NCBI GenBank assembly: GCA_023664265.1
Contig: JAMPFV010000014.1
Coordinates: forward strand, 1 to 49,405
Direction: 5' to 3'
Length of the DNA: 49,405 nucleotides
DNA from: Roseburia sp.
Lineage (GTDB): Bacteria; Bacillota; Clostridia; Lachnospirales; Lachnospiraceae
The notes beneath the pieces were generated by a model, which was given only the letters and a program-made list of their open reading frames with translations, was not told the DNA's origin and did no database searches. This document shows, piece after piece, positions 32,381 through 42,748 of the stretch; positions within the stretch are counted from its first letter, which is position 1, and each line of letters begins with the position of its first letter. The translations under genes and the position numbers were made by a program.

Positions 32381-35050
32381 ATGGTTCAAAAAACGACAAT
32401 CCCCGAGGCCACGGGCGCCTCCATAAGACCTGACATGCTCGCAAAAAAGACCCATTTCTATATCACGGACTTTGGCGCGTCCACGGACGCCGCTGCGCAG
32501 ACGAATACCCGAGCCATCAACGAGGCTGTCAAAAAGGCGTCCTCCGTTATGGGGGGCACCGTTGTCATTCCCGAGGGCACCTTTTACACTTATACAATCC
32601 GTCTGCAAAGCAATGTCAATCTCTTTCTCGAGGAGGGCGCCGTCATTGCCGCCGCCATGACCGATATCTCCGACGCCCACGAGACGCAGCACAGCGAGGG
32701 TGGCAACTACGACGAGCCGGAGGTCAACCCCTATGTCGGACTGCAGGACCACGGACACTCCTACTTTGCCAACAGTCTTGTCTACGGCGCGGACCTGGAA
32801 AACATTATGATTTACGGGAAAGGACTTTTCACGGGCGGACGCTTTGACGAGGAAAGCGGACTGCTGACCTACGTGCTTCAGGGCGCGGACCCCGCTGAGC
32901 CGGACAGCCGCGGCGCAAACGGGCACAGGGGCGCGTGGTTTGGCAACAAGGGCCTCGCGCTCGTGCGGTGCAGAAATATTGTCTTTCAGGATTTTTCCGT
33001 CACGATAGGCGGTCACTTCGCGATCATCGCGGAGGGCTGCGACAATCTCTATGTAGAGCACATTTTGATCGACACGACGCGCGACGCGTTCGATATCGAC
33101 TGCTGCCAAAACGTCACCGTGCGCGATACCGTCTGCAATTCCCTCACCGACGATGCGCTCTGCGTGAAAGCGTCCTTCGGCGCGGGACAGTTTTGCCCTG
33201 CCCGCAATATCCTGATTGAGGACTGTGTTGTCAGCGGCTACGACGCGGGCAGCGTATACGCCGGCAGCTACACGAGGGACAAGCTGGCCGCGCAGGACCG
33301 CTGCGGCCCGACAGGGCGCGTGAAGCTCGGCACGGAATCCTCCTGCGGCTATCATCAGGTGACCGTCCGCAGGGTGCGGTTCGACCGTTCCCGCGGTTTT
33401 GCGCTGGAGGCGGTTGACTGCTCCGCCCTCACGGATATTATTTTCACGGACTGCACAATGGACAACGTCTCAAGCTCCCCCATCTTTATCCGCGCGGGGG
33501 ACCGCGGACGCTTCCCCGTCACGGGCCACTCCGCACAGGAGATCTATCCCTGCGGCGCGGGCGACGTCCGCTTGGACAACCAAGGGTGGATTCTGCCCAA
33601 TTCTGCGGATTACCACTACTATCCCGCCAAACGCTATGCGCCGCACTACAATCGCACCAAAAGGGTCACAGTGGACGGGCATTCCTATTTTGACATTGTA
33701 GACGGCGCGAACCCGACCGCATTGAATGAGGCCAATTACACCGAGCGCGAAGGGAAATACTATCCTAAGCGCCAGAGCGAAGCGGCGCATGGGTATGAGA
33801 CGGATTTCTCAAAGGAAATCCGCGCGGCGGATCTCCCGCTCTATGCCAACGCCGTCGGCTGTGAGACGCTTGCGCGCGTGGAAAACGTTTATATCGGCAA
33901 TGTGACGATCACCAACGCCGACCCGCGGTATCCGATTTTGCTGATGGGGCTTACCGATTCTCATCTGAAAAATATCACGCTGGAAAATATCTCGGTGGAG
34001 TACCGCGGCGGGCTGACGATGGCGCAGGCGGTGGAGCAGCGGCAGCTCAACACCGACTGGAAGTATTCACAGTTCCACGCAAGGACGCAGGTACAGAGCC
34101 TGCCGTGGCTGGTGAACACGTTCTTTCTGAAAAACGAAGGGCTTCTTCCCCGCGCGGAGTGGGACGCGGCCCAGGGCGCATGGGTGGACGACCCCTACAA
34201 TATTCCGGAGCTTCCCGAGGTCTATCCCGAGCCGAGCAACTGGGGAATCCTGCCCGCATACGGCATTTTCGCAAGGCATGTCGATGCGCTGACGCTGCGC
34301 AGCATCACCGTTTCCTGCAAAGTGCCCGACGAGCGGCACGTCTGTGTGCTGGACGATGCGCACACTGTCTGCATTGAGGGCTTGCGCGCCGACAGTCATT
34401 CGGATTGCGTTCGTAATCCGAATGTTCCGGCCGCGCCGATTGTCACCGTCACAAACCGCTTCCGCAGACATACCAACGCGGAAAACGTTCCCGAGCAGCC
34501 GTATTTCACCACGACGGTCACCCATCTGCAGACGGACGATCCGTCAGCGGTGGCGGCGGTCGAGGTCAACGCACCCGCGCCCGGGACGCCGCAGGACAGC
34601 CTCTATCCCTACCCGACGGTCCCCTGTGCGGACACCGGATACCGCTTTGCCATCGCCACGGACGACTACCCGCTTCCCCTGACGGTTCACCGCCCTTATA
34701 TCTGCCCCCTCGCCCCGATTACGGCTGTGGCGGGGGAGACCGTAACGCTTGCGCTGACGGTGCGCAATCCCGCAACGGATATTTCCGATGAGGCGGACGA
34801 CGGCATCATCTACAACGAGCGCGGGGCCTCCAATTACGGTGTGCGGGGCGCCTGCGTCTCCCTGCGCCTGTCCTGCGCGGAGCTTCCCGCGGGCGCCTCC
34901 TTTGACGCAAAAAAGCGGGAGTTCCGTTGGACTCCCGCTGCCAATCAATGTGGCGAATATCGCATTCCTTTTATTGCGGACGACGGCGTTATTCCGGAGC
35001 GCACTGAGGTGGTTCTCAGGATTGTCCCGTCCCACGGCCTGCCGCTGTGA
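32381..35050 (+). CDS. GH28-like right-handed beta-helix glycosidase
   Basis: The 889-residue protein begins with DFGASTDAAAQTNTRAINEAV, the usual pectate/polygalacturonase start. It has GKGLFTGG, TTRDAFDIDCCQNV, NSLTDDALCVKAS and GTESSCGYHQV, matching the GH28 catalytic aspartate pair region with some family changes. A beta-helix of repeated VTVRR/VYIGNVTI units follows, and the last 150 residues look like a cadherin/Ig-type domain. No signal peptide, so cytoplasmic digestion of small galacturonate-type or rhamnogalacturonan fragments is likely. AAAGGAGTCTGAC precedes the ATG. The gene converges with the hemerythrin gene at one base distance. Confidence 0.85.
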   Translation: MVQKTTIPEATGASIRPDMLAKKTHFYITDFGASTDAAAQTNTRAINEAVKKASSVMGGTVVIPEGTFYTYTIRLQSNVNLFLEEGAVIAAAMTDISDAHETQHSEGGNYDEPEVNPYVGLQDHGHSYFANSLVYGADLENIMIYGKGLFTGGRFDEESGLLTYVLQGADPAEPDSRGANGHRGAWFGNKGLALVRCRNIVFQDFSVTIGGHFAIIAEGCDNLYVEHILIDTTRDAFDIDCCQNVTVRDTVCNSLTDDALCVKASFGAGQFCPARNILIEDCVVSGYDAGSVYAGSYTRDKLAAQDRCGPTGRVKLGTESSCGYHQVTVRRVRFDRSRGFALEAVDCSALTDIIFTDCTMDNVSSSPIFIRAGDRGRFPVTGHSAQEIYPCGAGDVRLDNQGWILPNSADYHYYPAKRYAPHYNRTKRVTVDGHSYFDIVDGANPTALNEANYTEREGKYYPKRQSEAAHGYETDFSKEIRAADLPLYANAVGCETLARVENVYIGNVTITNADPRYPILLMGLTDSHLKNITLENISVEYRGGLTMAQAVEQRQLNTDWKYSQFHARTQVQSLPWLVNTFFLKNEGLLPRAEWDAAQGAWVDDPYNIPELPEVYPEPSNWGILPAYGIFARHVDALTLRSITVSCKVPDERHVCVLDDAHTVCIEGLRADSHSDCVRNPNVPAAPIVTVTNRFRRHTNAENVPEQPYFTTTVTHLQTDDPSAVAAVEVNAPAPGTPQDSLYPYPTVPCADTGYRFAIATDDYPLPLTVHRPYICPLAPITAVAGETVTLALTVRNPATDISDEADDGIIYNERGASNYGVRGACVSLRLSCAELPAGASFDAKKREFRWTPAANQCGEYRIPFIADDGVIPERTEVVLRIVPSHGLPL

Positions 35051-35051
35051 A

Positions 35052-35459
35052 CTACTTCATGGACTCCGCAATCAATTTATCCACGTTCCGGATATGGTTT
35101 ACGAGCCAGTTGACGAGGAACTCCAACAGCTTCTCAACGGCCTCGTTCTGCCCCTCCAAATCATTTTCCAGCGCGTCGATGTCAATCTCTGCCAGACTAT
35201 CCTCAAATTGACGGTGCTGCGCGGCATGAGCCTCAAGCTGGGGATAGTTGATGCTTCTCTGGAACTCCTCCTCATGCGTAAAGTGCGTCCGCGTGTAGTT
35301 AATCAGCTCCGAAATCAGACCGACGAGCTGCTCGCTCTTGTCCTGCGAAACGGTGTCATGGAGCAGGTCGTGGGTCTCCTGCGCAAGCTCAAACAGCCGC
35401 GCGTGCTCCTTGTCAATAAATCCAATTCCCGTATAATATTCGGGCTTCATCTCGTACAT
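35052..35459 (-). CDS. Bacteriohemerythrin
   Basis: The 135-residue protein has the hemerythrin fold signature: TGIGFIDKEHARLFEL, HFTHEEEFQRSINYPQLEAHAAQHRQF, and LVNWLVNHIRNVDK. The histidines and carboxylates of the di-iron site are in the expected places. It binds O2 and may protect oxygen-sensitive enzymes, such as radical SAM proteins, or serve as an oxygen sensor. It stands alone and ends one base from the GH28 stop. Confidence 0.93.
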   Translation of the reverse strand: MYEMKPEYYTGIGFIDKEHARLFELAQETHDLLHDTVSQDKSEQLVGLISELINYTRTHFTHEEEFQRSINYPQLEAHAAQHRQFEDSLAEIDIDALENDLEGQNEAVEKLLEFLVNWLVNHIRNVDKLIAESMK

Positions 35460-35564
35460 AATACTCCTCCAATCCTTTGTTGCTTCGGGAAAATTTGATG
35501 TGTCCCTTTTCTCCTATATTACAGCGTTTCAATCGGATGTTCAAGATGAAAATGAGGAGAAAAT

Positions 35565-36023
35565 TTACTCCTCAACCATATTATTAATAAAACTAAGAAA
35601 ATCCGGAGCCACATACTCTACCGGGACATTCCCCTCGTCATCCTCCGTATCCTCATAAATGTAATAAATTTGACCGCTATCTGCATGAAAACAAAATGAA
35701 TTTCCACCCCCGTCATAACCGAATGGAATCAATTCCTTTGGCCACCAATCATCAATATAATTCGAACTCATTTTGTCGTTTAAAGTGCTATACCCTGTTT
35801 TTATGGAAAGAAAATCCGAAAAAACATATGCATCTTCCTGTGCCATATAACAACACCTTTCCAACCGCCCTCCATTATATTTCATGTAAAACCGCTTTAT
35901 GTCTTCGGGAAATTTAAAATTATATTCCCTTTCCAAAGACTGCAGATCTTCTTCCGTTATTTCCTCACATTGCCTGATTACTTTATTCTTGATTGGTAAC
36001 ATCTGATTTTCCGCATGATACAC
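35565..36023 (-). CDS. SMI1/KNR4 (SUKH) family protein, probable immunity protein
   Basis: The protein shows the SUKH pattern: ITEEDLQSLEREYNFKFPEDIKRFYMKYNGGR, WWPKELIPFGYDGGGNSFCFHADSGQIYYIYEDTEDD, and APDFLSFINNMVEE. SUKH proteins are mostly immunity proteins of polymorphic toxins. No toxin gene is in the window. The start is unclear. GGAGGAAGGT precedes ATGATGCGTTAG, which stops after three codons in another frame; the long frame opens with a GTG at 36023 or the ATG at 36002. The 5' end may contain a small frameshift. Confidence 0.82.
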   Translation of the reverse strand: MYHAENQMLPIKNKVIRQCEEITEEDLQSLEREYNFKFPEDIKRFYMKYNGGRLERCCYMAQEDAYVFSDFLSIKTGYSTLNDKMSSNYIDDWWPKELIPFGYDGGGNSFCFHADSGQIYYIYEDTEDDEGNVPVEYVAPDFLSFINNMVEE

Positions 36024-36240
36024 TAACGCATCATACCTTCCTCCTTATTATGGTATTTGATTTCTTTTGGCTTTCTCCATCCCATCGAAATAATCTGTAT
36101 TTCGTATGATCAAAATTTCTCATAGCTTATTCTCCTAAATTATATCGTTTTTTAGGAGAATATCAACGATAGTTAAAAATTAGGTCCCACTTTCCATTAT
36201 TGGAATCACAGCTTTATTCATGCACATATATGGTATTTCC

Positions 36241-36885
36241 TTATACCCCGTATATCTCTTCCCAAAATTTATACCGCATATACTTATTTACTCTTTGCTC
36301 TACATCGTTATAACCATGCGGTTTTCTGACAAATTTAATATCGTCTTCCATAGCATCCAATTCTGCCTTTACCATGTCATCATTTTGCATTTCTTTTATT
36401 CTTTTATCGCTTGGAGAACTGACATCATATAAGCAGCACAAATATTCTTCTATAAGTTCACTTGGTACCTCTAAAAAACGCGCCATCCTTTTGCTTTCCA
36501 TATTATCAATGTTCAAAGACAGCATTCCGATAAAATAATACCAATTTTCAATCAAGAGGTAAGCAATCCCCATTAAAATTTCATCTTGTTGATTCGTAAC
36601 CTTATAATCCTCTTCTTGTAAAATTAAAAGAAGTGCATTACATGTATCTTCACCCTCACTGATTTTCATATTGATTCCGGAATCATTATATAATTTCTTA
36701 ATTCCTCCCCATATATATGTATCAAATACTGATATTGCCTGAAATTCATTATGAGTCGCAATATATTTTACCAACCCGACAGTCCTCGCCATTCCCATAA
36801 TCCCCAACAAAATGCATTGCTTACATTCCATATTGGAAATACTGTCTTGTATAGATTTACACATATTATCAATATTGCCAAACAT
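36241..36885 (-). CDS. Protein of unknown function in immunity-type cluster
   Basis: The 214-residue, A/T-rich, largely helical protein begins MFGNIDNMCKSIQDSISNMECKQCILLGIMG. No transmembrane segment, metal motif or known domain is evident to me. Three close cysteines (C24, C27 with C9 nearby) may be structural. Its position among SUKH-family genes and other small orphan genes suggests another immunity protein, but this is positional inference only. Confidence 0.55.
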   Translation of the reverse strand: MFGNIDNMCKSIQDSISNMECKQCILLGIMGMARTVGLVKYIATHNEFQAISVFDTYIWGGIKKLYNDSGINMKISEGEDTCNALLLILQEEDYKVTNQQDEILMGIAYLLIENWYYFIGMLSLNIDNMESKRMARFLEVPSELIEEYLCCLYDVSSPSDKRIKEMQNDDMVKAELDAMEDDIKFVRKPHGYNDVEQRVNKYMRYKFWEEIYGV

Positions 36886-36939
36886 CCCTCCGTCCCTCCA
36901 CGATTATAAACGGGAATTGAAATCACAACCGTCTCTCGG

Positions 36940-37299
36940 TTACATTTGCATAAAATTGTCGTGTTGTATATAATACTTTATCGCATGCAGCAATTCATCA
37001 TTTGCAGCATTGGGCTTTTGGTGTAAGGCCGCTATGATTGCATCCTGCAACAATTCCGGTCTGTATACGATGTCCATTTGATTCTCTATGGCTTCCTGAG
37101 GCAATACTTCTTCATCCGTATCATCGTCTATTTCAGGATAATCCAGAATATAGCATTCTGACATCAATGAGATTTCTTCATCTTTCATATACAGACACCA
37201 ATCGTCATCTGCCTCGACTTCCTTGTCCCCATATTTTAAATACATTTCCTTTATTTCATTAATCACTTCTTCAAATTGCGTTTTAATATTTTTTCTCAT
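36940..37299 (-). CDS. Small acidic protein of unknown function, immunity-type cluster
   Basis: The 119-residue protein has MRKNIKTQFEEVINEIKEMYLKYGDKEVEADDDWCLYMKDEEISLMSECYILDYPEIDDDTDEE, then a helical C-terminal half. It is strongly acidic. I placed the start at the ATG at 37299, with GGAGGCTGTA upstream. The family is unknown to me. Neighbours suggest an immunity or toxin-neutralizing role. Confidence 0.55.
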   Translation of the reverse strand: MRKNIKTQFEEVINEIKEMYLKYGDKEVEADDDWCLYMKDEEISLMSECYILDYPEIDDDTDEEVLPQEAIENQMDIVYRPELLQDAIIAALHQKPNAANDELLHAIKYYIQHDNFMQM

Positions 37300-37428
37300 T
37301 ACAGCCTCCGTCATTCGCATAATCTTCCGTCTCTTCCAAGCGCTTCACTACCGCGATAGCTCTCCCGCTGTTTCCGCTTCTTATTATAACACTGCCATCC
37401 AAATATTGCCATATTAAAGTGCCATGAT

Positions 37429-38792
37429 TTACACAAAAAAATTCACCTCATTGTCATCAAAAATGCTTTTCAATATCAGCAGGCCCTTTTTCAGGTCAGC
37501 CTCCGTATCGGGCGAAACAACCGATACCCGTATGTAAGACGATTTTTGCGTACCCTGCATGGCAAACCTGTGAGAGCCCAGAACATGCGCCCCCTTCCGC
37601 AAGGCCTGTATCTCCGCTTCCTCACTCGTCAAATGCCCGGGAAGCGGAAGCCAATAAAAGAAGCGCGCCATGGTATCCTGTCCCGATACGTTAAAGACGG
37701 ATCTGAATATCCTGTTTCTTTTTTGCGCGAGTGCGATTTTCTGCCGGACAATATCAAAAGCCGTACCATTCTCAATCAATTCCGCAACAATTTCTCCATT
37801 CAGGGAAACCGTCTTCAGATTGATATTCAGCATACCGTTGGTCAGCGCCTCCCTATAGTTGGATGGAAATGCCAAAAAAGCCACCCGCAGTCCGGCACAC
37901 AGGGATTTTGAAACACTGCAAATATGGACAGTCTGCTCCGGAAGTATGGAAAAAACGATTCCGCTCCTTTCGGCGCCAAAAAGGAGTAAATATCATCTTC
38001 AATGAGCAGCAGCCGGAATTGACGCGCAATGCCGGCAATTTCCCTTCTGCGGGAACCCGACATGAAAATGCCTGTCGGATTACTGCAGGTCGGCATGAGA
38101 TAGATTCCCTTTAAGTCCGTATTCCTACAGATTTGCAACAGAGAATGCGGGGACATTCCAAACGCATCCGCTTCAACGGAAATAAGCTGTATCTGCAAAA
38201 AGTTGGCTAATCCCTTAAAATTGGTATAAGTAAAAGCGTCCACTGCAATTTTATCTCCCGCCCTGAACAGGGAAATCAGCACAACAGACAATGCGTTTTG
38301 AGCGCCGGCAGACACCAGAATGTTTTCTTTTGCCGCATCAACGCCGAAATGATAAAGCCATTTCAGAGCCGCCTTAACCTGCCGCTTCGTTCCAAAAGGA
38401 TTGCCGTATTCCAAAAGTCGGACAGCATCCGGGCTGTTCAGCACGATTCCGGCCGCGCTTAAAACGCTTTGATTACATTCATAGAACGGCTTGATCATTC
38501 CCATTTCAATGACGGAACTGCTCTTGTCCAGAAACGTATCCTGAGTAAAAATCCCCGGCGAGACAAAGGTTCCTCTTCCCGTTACGGCATACAAAAGTCC
38601 CTTCAATTCACAAAGCTTGTACGCTCTGGTGATGGTGCTTAAATTCAAATCCAAAAAATCAGCCAATTCTCTCTGCGGCGGCAGCTTTGTATTTTCCGCC
38701 AAAGCGCCGCTTAAAATATCCCGTTCCAAACAGGCGGCTATGGATAAATAATAGGGCTTTTCCAGGTCTGACTTCTGCGGTTTCCACGACAT
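37429..38792 (-). pseudogene. MocR/PdxR-type GntR-aminotransferase regulator, frameshifted
   Basis: The N-terminal frame (to about 37950) has a GntR winged helix (SIAACLERDILSGALAENTKLPPQRELADFLDLNLSTITRAY) fused to an aminotransferase-like domain with LVSAGAQNALSVVL and LIEDDIYSFL. The reading then shifts. In the other frame the sequence continues ILPEQTVHICSVSKSLCAGLRVAFLAF with the PLP-binding lysine, ending in VNFFV. A single missing base in the T6 run (plus strand A-run 37950-37955) accounts for it. PdxR/MocR proteins sense pyridoxal phosphate; the divergent neighbour is a vitamin-type ECF S-component. It could be a true pseudogene, a slippery site or an assembly error. Confidence 0.85.
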
Positions 38793-38827
38793 CGGATAGT
38801 TTTCAAAAGATTGCGCTTATCGGGATT

Positions 38828-39334
38828 ATGGCGGCAGCCGTATATACGGCGTCTGCTTTTTTGCAGATACCGATACCGACAGCAATCGGCAGCACCCGCC
38901 TGCACATGGGAAATGTGATGTGTCTGCTGTCCGGTATGCTTTTGGGGCCGGTACCGGGAGGACTTGCGGCTGGAACAGGCTCTGTGCTTTTTGATTTGAC
39001 AAATCCCGCATATGTCGCATCAGCGCCTTTTACATTCGCATTTAAGTTTATTATGGCATGGCTGTGCGGAAAAATCATTTCTAACTGCCGTATGGGGTTG
39101 AAAACAAGATTTATCAGCGGTGCGACGGCCGGAGCCTTTATTTATGTCCTGCTGTATATTTCCAAAACCTTTGTGGAAAACCGTTTTGTTCTGGGACTGC
39201 CATCGGAGGCCGTTATGCTCACTGTAGCGCAAAAAAGTGTCGTATCCGGCATAAATGCCGGTATCGCTGTGATTGTGGCGGTTCCTTTAGGACTTGCATT
39301 GCGTCCGGCAGTTGCGAAATTTATACCGAAATAA
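38828..39334 (+). CDS. ECF transporter S-component (vitamin uptake), possibly 5'-truncated
   Basis: The protein has five to six hydrophobic helices: MAAAVYTASAFLQIPIPTAIGSTRLHMGNVMCLLSGMLLGPVPGGLAAG and AFKFIMAWLCGKII are typical S-component sequences. The neighbouring MocR-type regulator suggests pyridoxine or a related vitamin. The helical sequence extends in frame upstream of the ATG at 38828 (KIALIGIM), but no start codon is found before the divergent regulator begins 35 bases away. The 5' end may have been lost by deletion, or a poor start is used. Confidence 0.75.
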   Translation: MAAAVYTASAFLQIPIPTAIGSTRLHMGNVMCLLSGMLLGPVPGGLAAGTGSVLFDLTNPAYVASAPFTFAFKFIMAWLCGKIISNCRMGLKTRFISGATAGAFIYVLLYISKTFVENRFVLGLPSEAVMLTVAQKSVVSGINAGIAVIVAVPLGLALRPAVAKFIPK

Positions 39335-39407
39335 TACTGCCTGCATCTGTCGCATTGTCAGCTGCTTCCCCGCTTGCGCCTTGTCCTCACAATAGAATTT
39401 GCACAGG

Positions 39408-39446
39408 AATCAGGTAGTTGCGAACCTGTTTCGCAATTGCCTGATT
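39408..39446. terminator. Long inverted repeat after the ECF S-component gene
   Basis: Arms AATCAGGTAGTTGCGAA (39408-39424) and TTCGCAATTGCCTGATT (39430-39446) pair over 17 positions with a few G-T pairs. It probably terminates transcription from both sides. Confidence 0.75.
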
Positions 39447-39453
39447 TAACTCA

Positions 39454-39640
39454 TTATAAAAAGTCAAAATAATTACTGTTACTTCCATCATAATTCACCA
39501 GCATTTTTCCCTCTTCCATTTCACAGTTCAGCCATTCTGCCAAACTGTTCCATTCCTTTCTAATCGCACCTGTTTCATGATCCCAATAAATAATAACGCC
39601 ATCATTTCTATTTGTCCGTCTCAATCCCTTTGCATCTCCA
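39454..39640 (-). pseudogene. Remnant of a SUKH-family immunity gene
   Basis: The minus strand encodes GLRRTNRNDGVIIYWDHE, then TGAIRKEWNSLAEWLN and CEMEEGKMLVNYDGSNSNY, ending FDFL before a stop at 39454. This resembles the C-terminal part of SMI1/KNR4 proteins. No start codon or N-terminal half is found upstream in the same frame; a neighbouring frame (DGNGNWLEMQ) looks like displaced coding sequence. The remaining 88 bases to the FtsX gene hold nothing clear. Confidence 0.45.
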
Positions 39641-39728
39641 ACCAGTTTCCGTTACCGTCACACAGCTGTAGCAATTGTCCTCAAAAATATGAGCCATTAT
39701 ATCTGCGCGGCACTCACTCTCCTCCCCC

Positions 39729-42700
39729 TCAATCCACCGACTTCAACGACTCCGCCATATTGATTCTGTCCAGCTTCCCCGCCATGATCCGATTCACCAC
39801 CCATGTAAACAGGAACGTCAGCAGGACGCTGTACAGATAGCTGACTGTCTTGACATGCACATCAAACGATATCATGTCGATATCCACCTCATGCATCACA
39901 TAGAGATGCAGCAGCTTTCCCAGCACAAGCCCCGCCGCGCAGCCGATTGCGGTGAGCGCCATATTCTCCCGAAAGACATAGGACGCCGTCTCGTTTCTGT
40001 AAAAGCCCAGCACCTTAATCGTCGCAATCTCGCGGATGCGCTCCGTAATATTGATGTTGTTCAGGTTGTAAAGCACAATAAAGGCCAGCGCCGCCGCACA
40101 GGCAATCACCACGAACACAATATAGTTCATGCTACGCATCATATTGGAAAAGCGCGTCAGCATATCCTGATTGACTGCCACCGCCGTCACGCCCTCAAGC
40201 CCCATTATGGCGGCCCCCGCCACGTGCACATCCGTCTCCTCGGACAGATTCACATAGATGTTTTTATAGTCGGGCGTCCCCAAGGCCTTCTCATAAGTCT
40301 CCTCGCTGATGTAGACATAATTATAGATATAGTTCTCGCAGATTCCCGTCACCACCGCCTGTATTTCCCTTCGGTCCTCATCATACAGCCGAACGGTGTC
40401 TCCCGTCCGAAGGCGATACCGCTCCGCAAGCTTATTGCAGAGTACGATTTCTCCCGCGTTCGGATAGGCGATGGGCTCTCCGGAGACAGTGTGCAGATCG
40501 ACATACTGCCCCACCGCCTGCGGGTCTTGCGCCACAATCAGATTGACGGCCTTCACACTGTCCGCCGTCTCCAAATCCATCGTCGTCTCCAGCATCACCG
40601 TATACTCACCGCCATACGATGCGATCAGATCCGAAAGCTCCGTGCCGGACAGCGCCTCCGCCCCGCCAAGGCTTTCCTTCATGGTGACATCCAACTGATA
40701 GGTCTGTATCTCCGCAAACTGTTGGTCGGCAACCGTAGTCACAGAGTCCTTGATGCCAAAGCCCGTCACCAGAAGCGCCGTGCAGCCGCTGATACCGATG
40801 ACCATCATAAAAAATCTTCTCTTGTACCGCACAATATTCCTGACGGAGACCTTGTGCAGGAATTTCAGCCGTTTCCAGATAAACGGCACATACTCCAGAA
40901 AAACCCGCTTCCCCGCTCTCGGCGCCTTGGGACGCATCAGATTCGCCGCCGTCTCCCGAAACTCATGCCGACAGGACGCCCAAGTCGTCCCCATGGAACA
41001 CAGAAGGGACGCCGCAAGGCAAAACGCCGCGGTTCTCCAATCAAAGGCGTAGACAATCCCGCCAAACCGATACATCATTCCATACGCCATCCAGATTACC
41101 AGCGGGAACAGATGAATCCCGATAAAATACCCTGCCACACAGCCCGTCACCGCCGCGCTTCCCGAGTAGAACAGGTATTTCCCCATGATTTTCCCCTCGC
41201 CGTAGCCAAGCGCCTTGAGTACGCCGATCTGCGTCCGCTGCTCCTCCACCATGCGGTTCATGGTCGTCATGCAGACCAGAGCCGCCACCATAAAAAAGAA
41301 GACGGGAAACACCACCGCAATGCCCTCCACAATGCCGGAATCGCTCTCAAAGCAGGCGTATCCGATATTGGTATCCCTGCCCAGCACATAGGTGTCCGGC
41401 TCCTCGATATCGGCAAGCTCCGCGCGCGCATCCGCAAGCTCGGCCTCCGCCTCCGCGATTTCCGCCTCAAACTCCCGATATGCCTCATCATACGCCTTCC
41501 TGCCATCCGCAAGCTCCTCCCTTGCATCCAGAAGCTCCTGACGGTTTGTCTCAAGCTCCGTCTCTCCCTCCGATAACTGCCGCCGTGCCGCGCGAAGCTC
41601 CGCCTCTCCGGCCTCCAACTGCTGCCGCGCCTCCTCTATCTGTAAGCGCGCCGCCGCAAGCTGCGCCAACACGGCCTCCGCCTCCGCCCCTGCGCCAATC
41701 TGCCCCGCATAAAGCTATTCCATGTCGGCAAGCTTGGCTTCCCGCGCCTCCAACTGCGCGCGCGAATCGGCAAGCGTCCGCGCTTCCCTGTTGAGCCGCG
41801 CCCTGTTGTCCGCAAGCGTCTGCTCCGCTTCCGCAAGCTGCGTCTCCCCGTCCGCGATTTCCGCCTCGGCATCCGCAAGCTCCCTGCGGGCGTCGGCAAG
41901 CTCCTTTTCCGCATCGGCCTTCTGCGCCGCAAGCTCCGTCTCCGCGTCGGCAAGCTTCTCCTCCGCCTCCGCCAGAATCGCGTGGTACCTGCGCGCGCCC
42001 TGCGCCTTACAGTAGTCCTCCCACTCCGCTTCCCGCGCCTCCATATACGCATCGTACTCCTCAGAGAAAATCGGCGCGTCCGTATCGAATTTTACAAAAA
42101 TCTCTGTATAGTATTCCGTGGCAAAGCCCTCCGGCAGCAAATAGACAAAGCTGCTCACGCTGCCGTTGCCAAGCGATGTATTTCCCCGCTCAAACTGAAC
42201 GTAGGCGGAGGCCTGCGCCACCCCGACAATGGTGTATTCCCTGTAGGCGAAATTGTCCAAATCCTCCTGCGCATTGTTGTCGGACAGCGCCAGCTTACTG
42301 CCGATCGCGCTCGCGTCATAGCGGTTGGAATCCACAATGCACTCCGCCGCGTTTTCGGGCAGCCGCCCCGCCGTCAGCTCCACGCCGTTTATCTGCTCCA
42401 ACAGAGAATGCGCCTTCAAAACACTCTCATTGCCTTCCGCGTCCGGAGAGAGGATATCCGCCTCCACCGCGCCCTCGACCGCGCGCACCCCCTCCTTCTG
42501 CCGCAGCGCCGACACATCCTCCTCCTCGAAGCCGAGCGTGGACAGCAGACGGTAATCATAGAGCTGCTTTTCCCGCAAATACGCGTCCGCGGACTTCACC
42601 ATAACGGTCTTTGTAATTTTCAGGCCCGCAAACAGTCCGACCCCCAGCGCCACAATCGCCCATATCGCGAGATAGCGCCCCAGACTCTGCCGAATTTCCC

Positions 42701-42731
42701 GCAAGGTTGTTCTCTTCATCATGGATTTCAT
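39729..42731 (-). pseudogene. FtsX-type ABC transporter permease, interrupted by an amber codon
   Basis: The frame from 42731 to 39729 encodes 1000 residues apart from one in-frame TAG at 41717-41715. The N-terminal part has helix 1 (YLAIWAIVALGVGLFAGLK), a large extracytoplasmic domain and the beginning of an alanine/glutamate-rich coiled coil. After the stop, the coiled coil continues, followed by FtsX helices (VVFPVFFFMVAALVC, IVFVVIACAAALAFIVL and others). A CAG-to-TAG change would explain it. The downstream part could start from a TTG at 41672, so two separate polypeptides are possible. The ATPase gene lies 17 bases upstream. Such transporters often handle lipids or antimicrobial peptides. 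Confidence 0.88.
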
Positions 42732-42748
42732 TGTTCATCCCATCCCCG

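Noticed and set aside
32366..33355. 329-codon minus-strand frame opposite the GH28-like gene
   Set aside because: Antisense to motif-bearing GH28 sequence; no family features or ribosome-binding site.
39855..41576. 573-codon open frame on the plus strand opposite the FtsX permease
   Set aside because: The Arg/His/Leu-rich translation and the well-supported FtsX helices on the other strand mark it as a shadow frame.
41715..41717. In-frame TAG as a pyrrolysine or other recoded codon
   Set aside because: There is no sign of pyl genes or recoding elements in the window, and the stop lies in a coiled coil where glutamine is common, so a point mutation is simpler.
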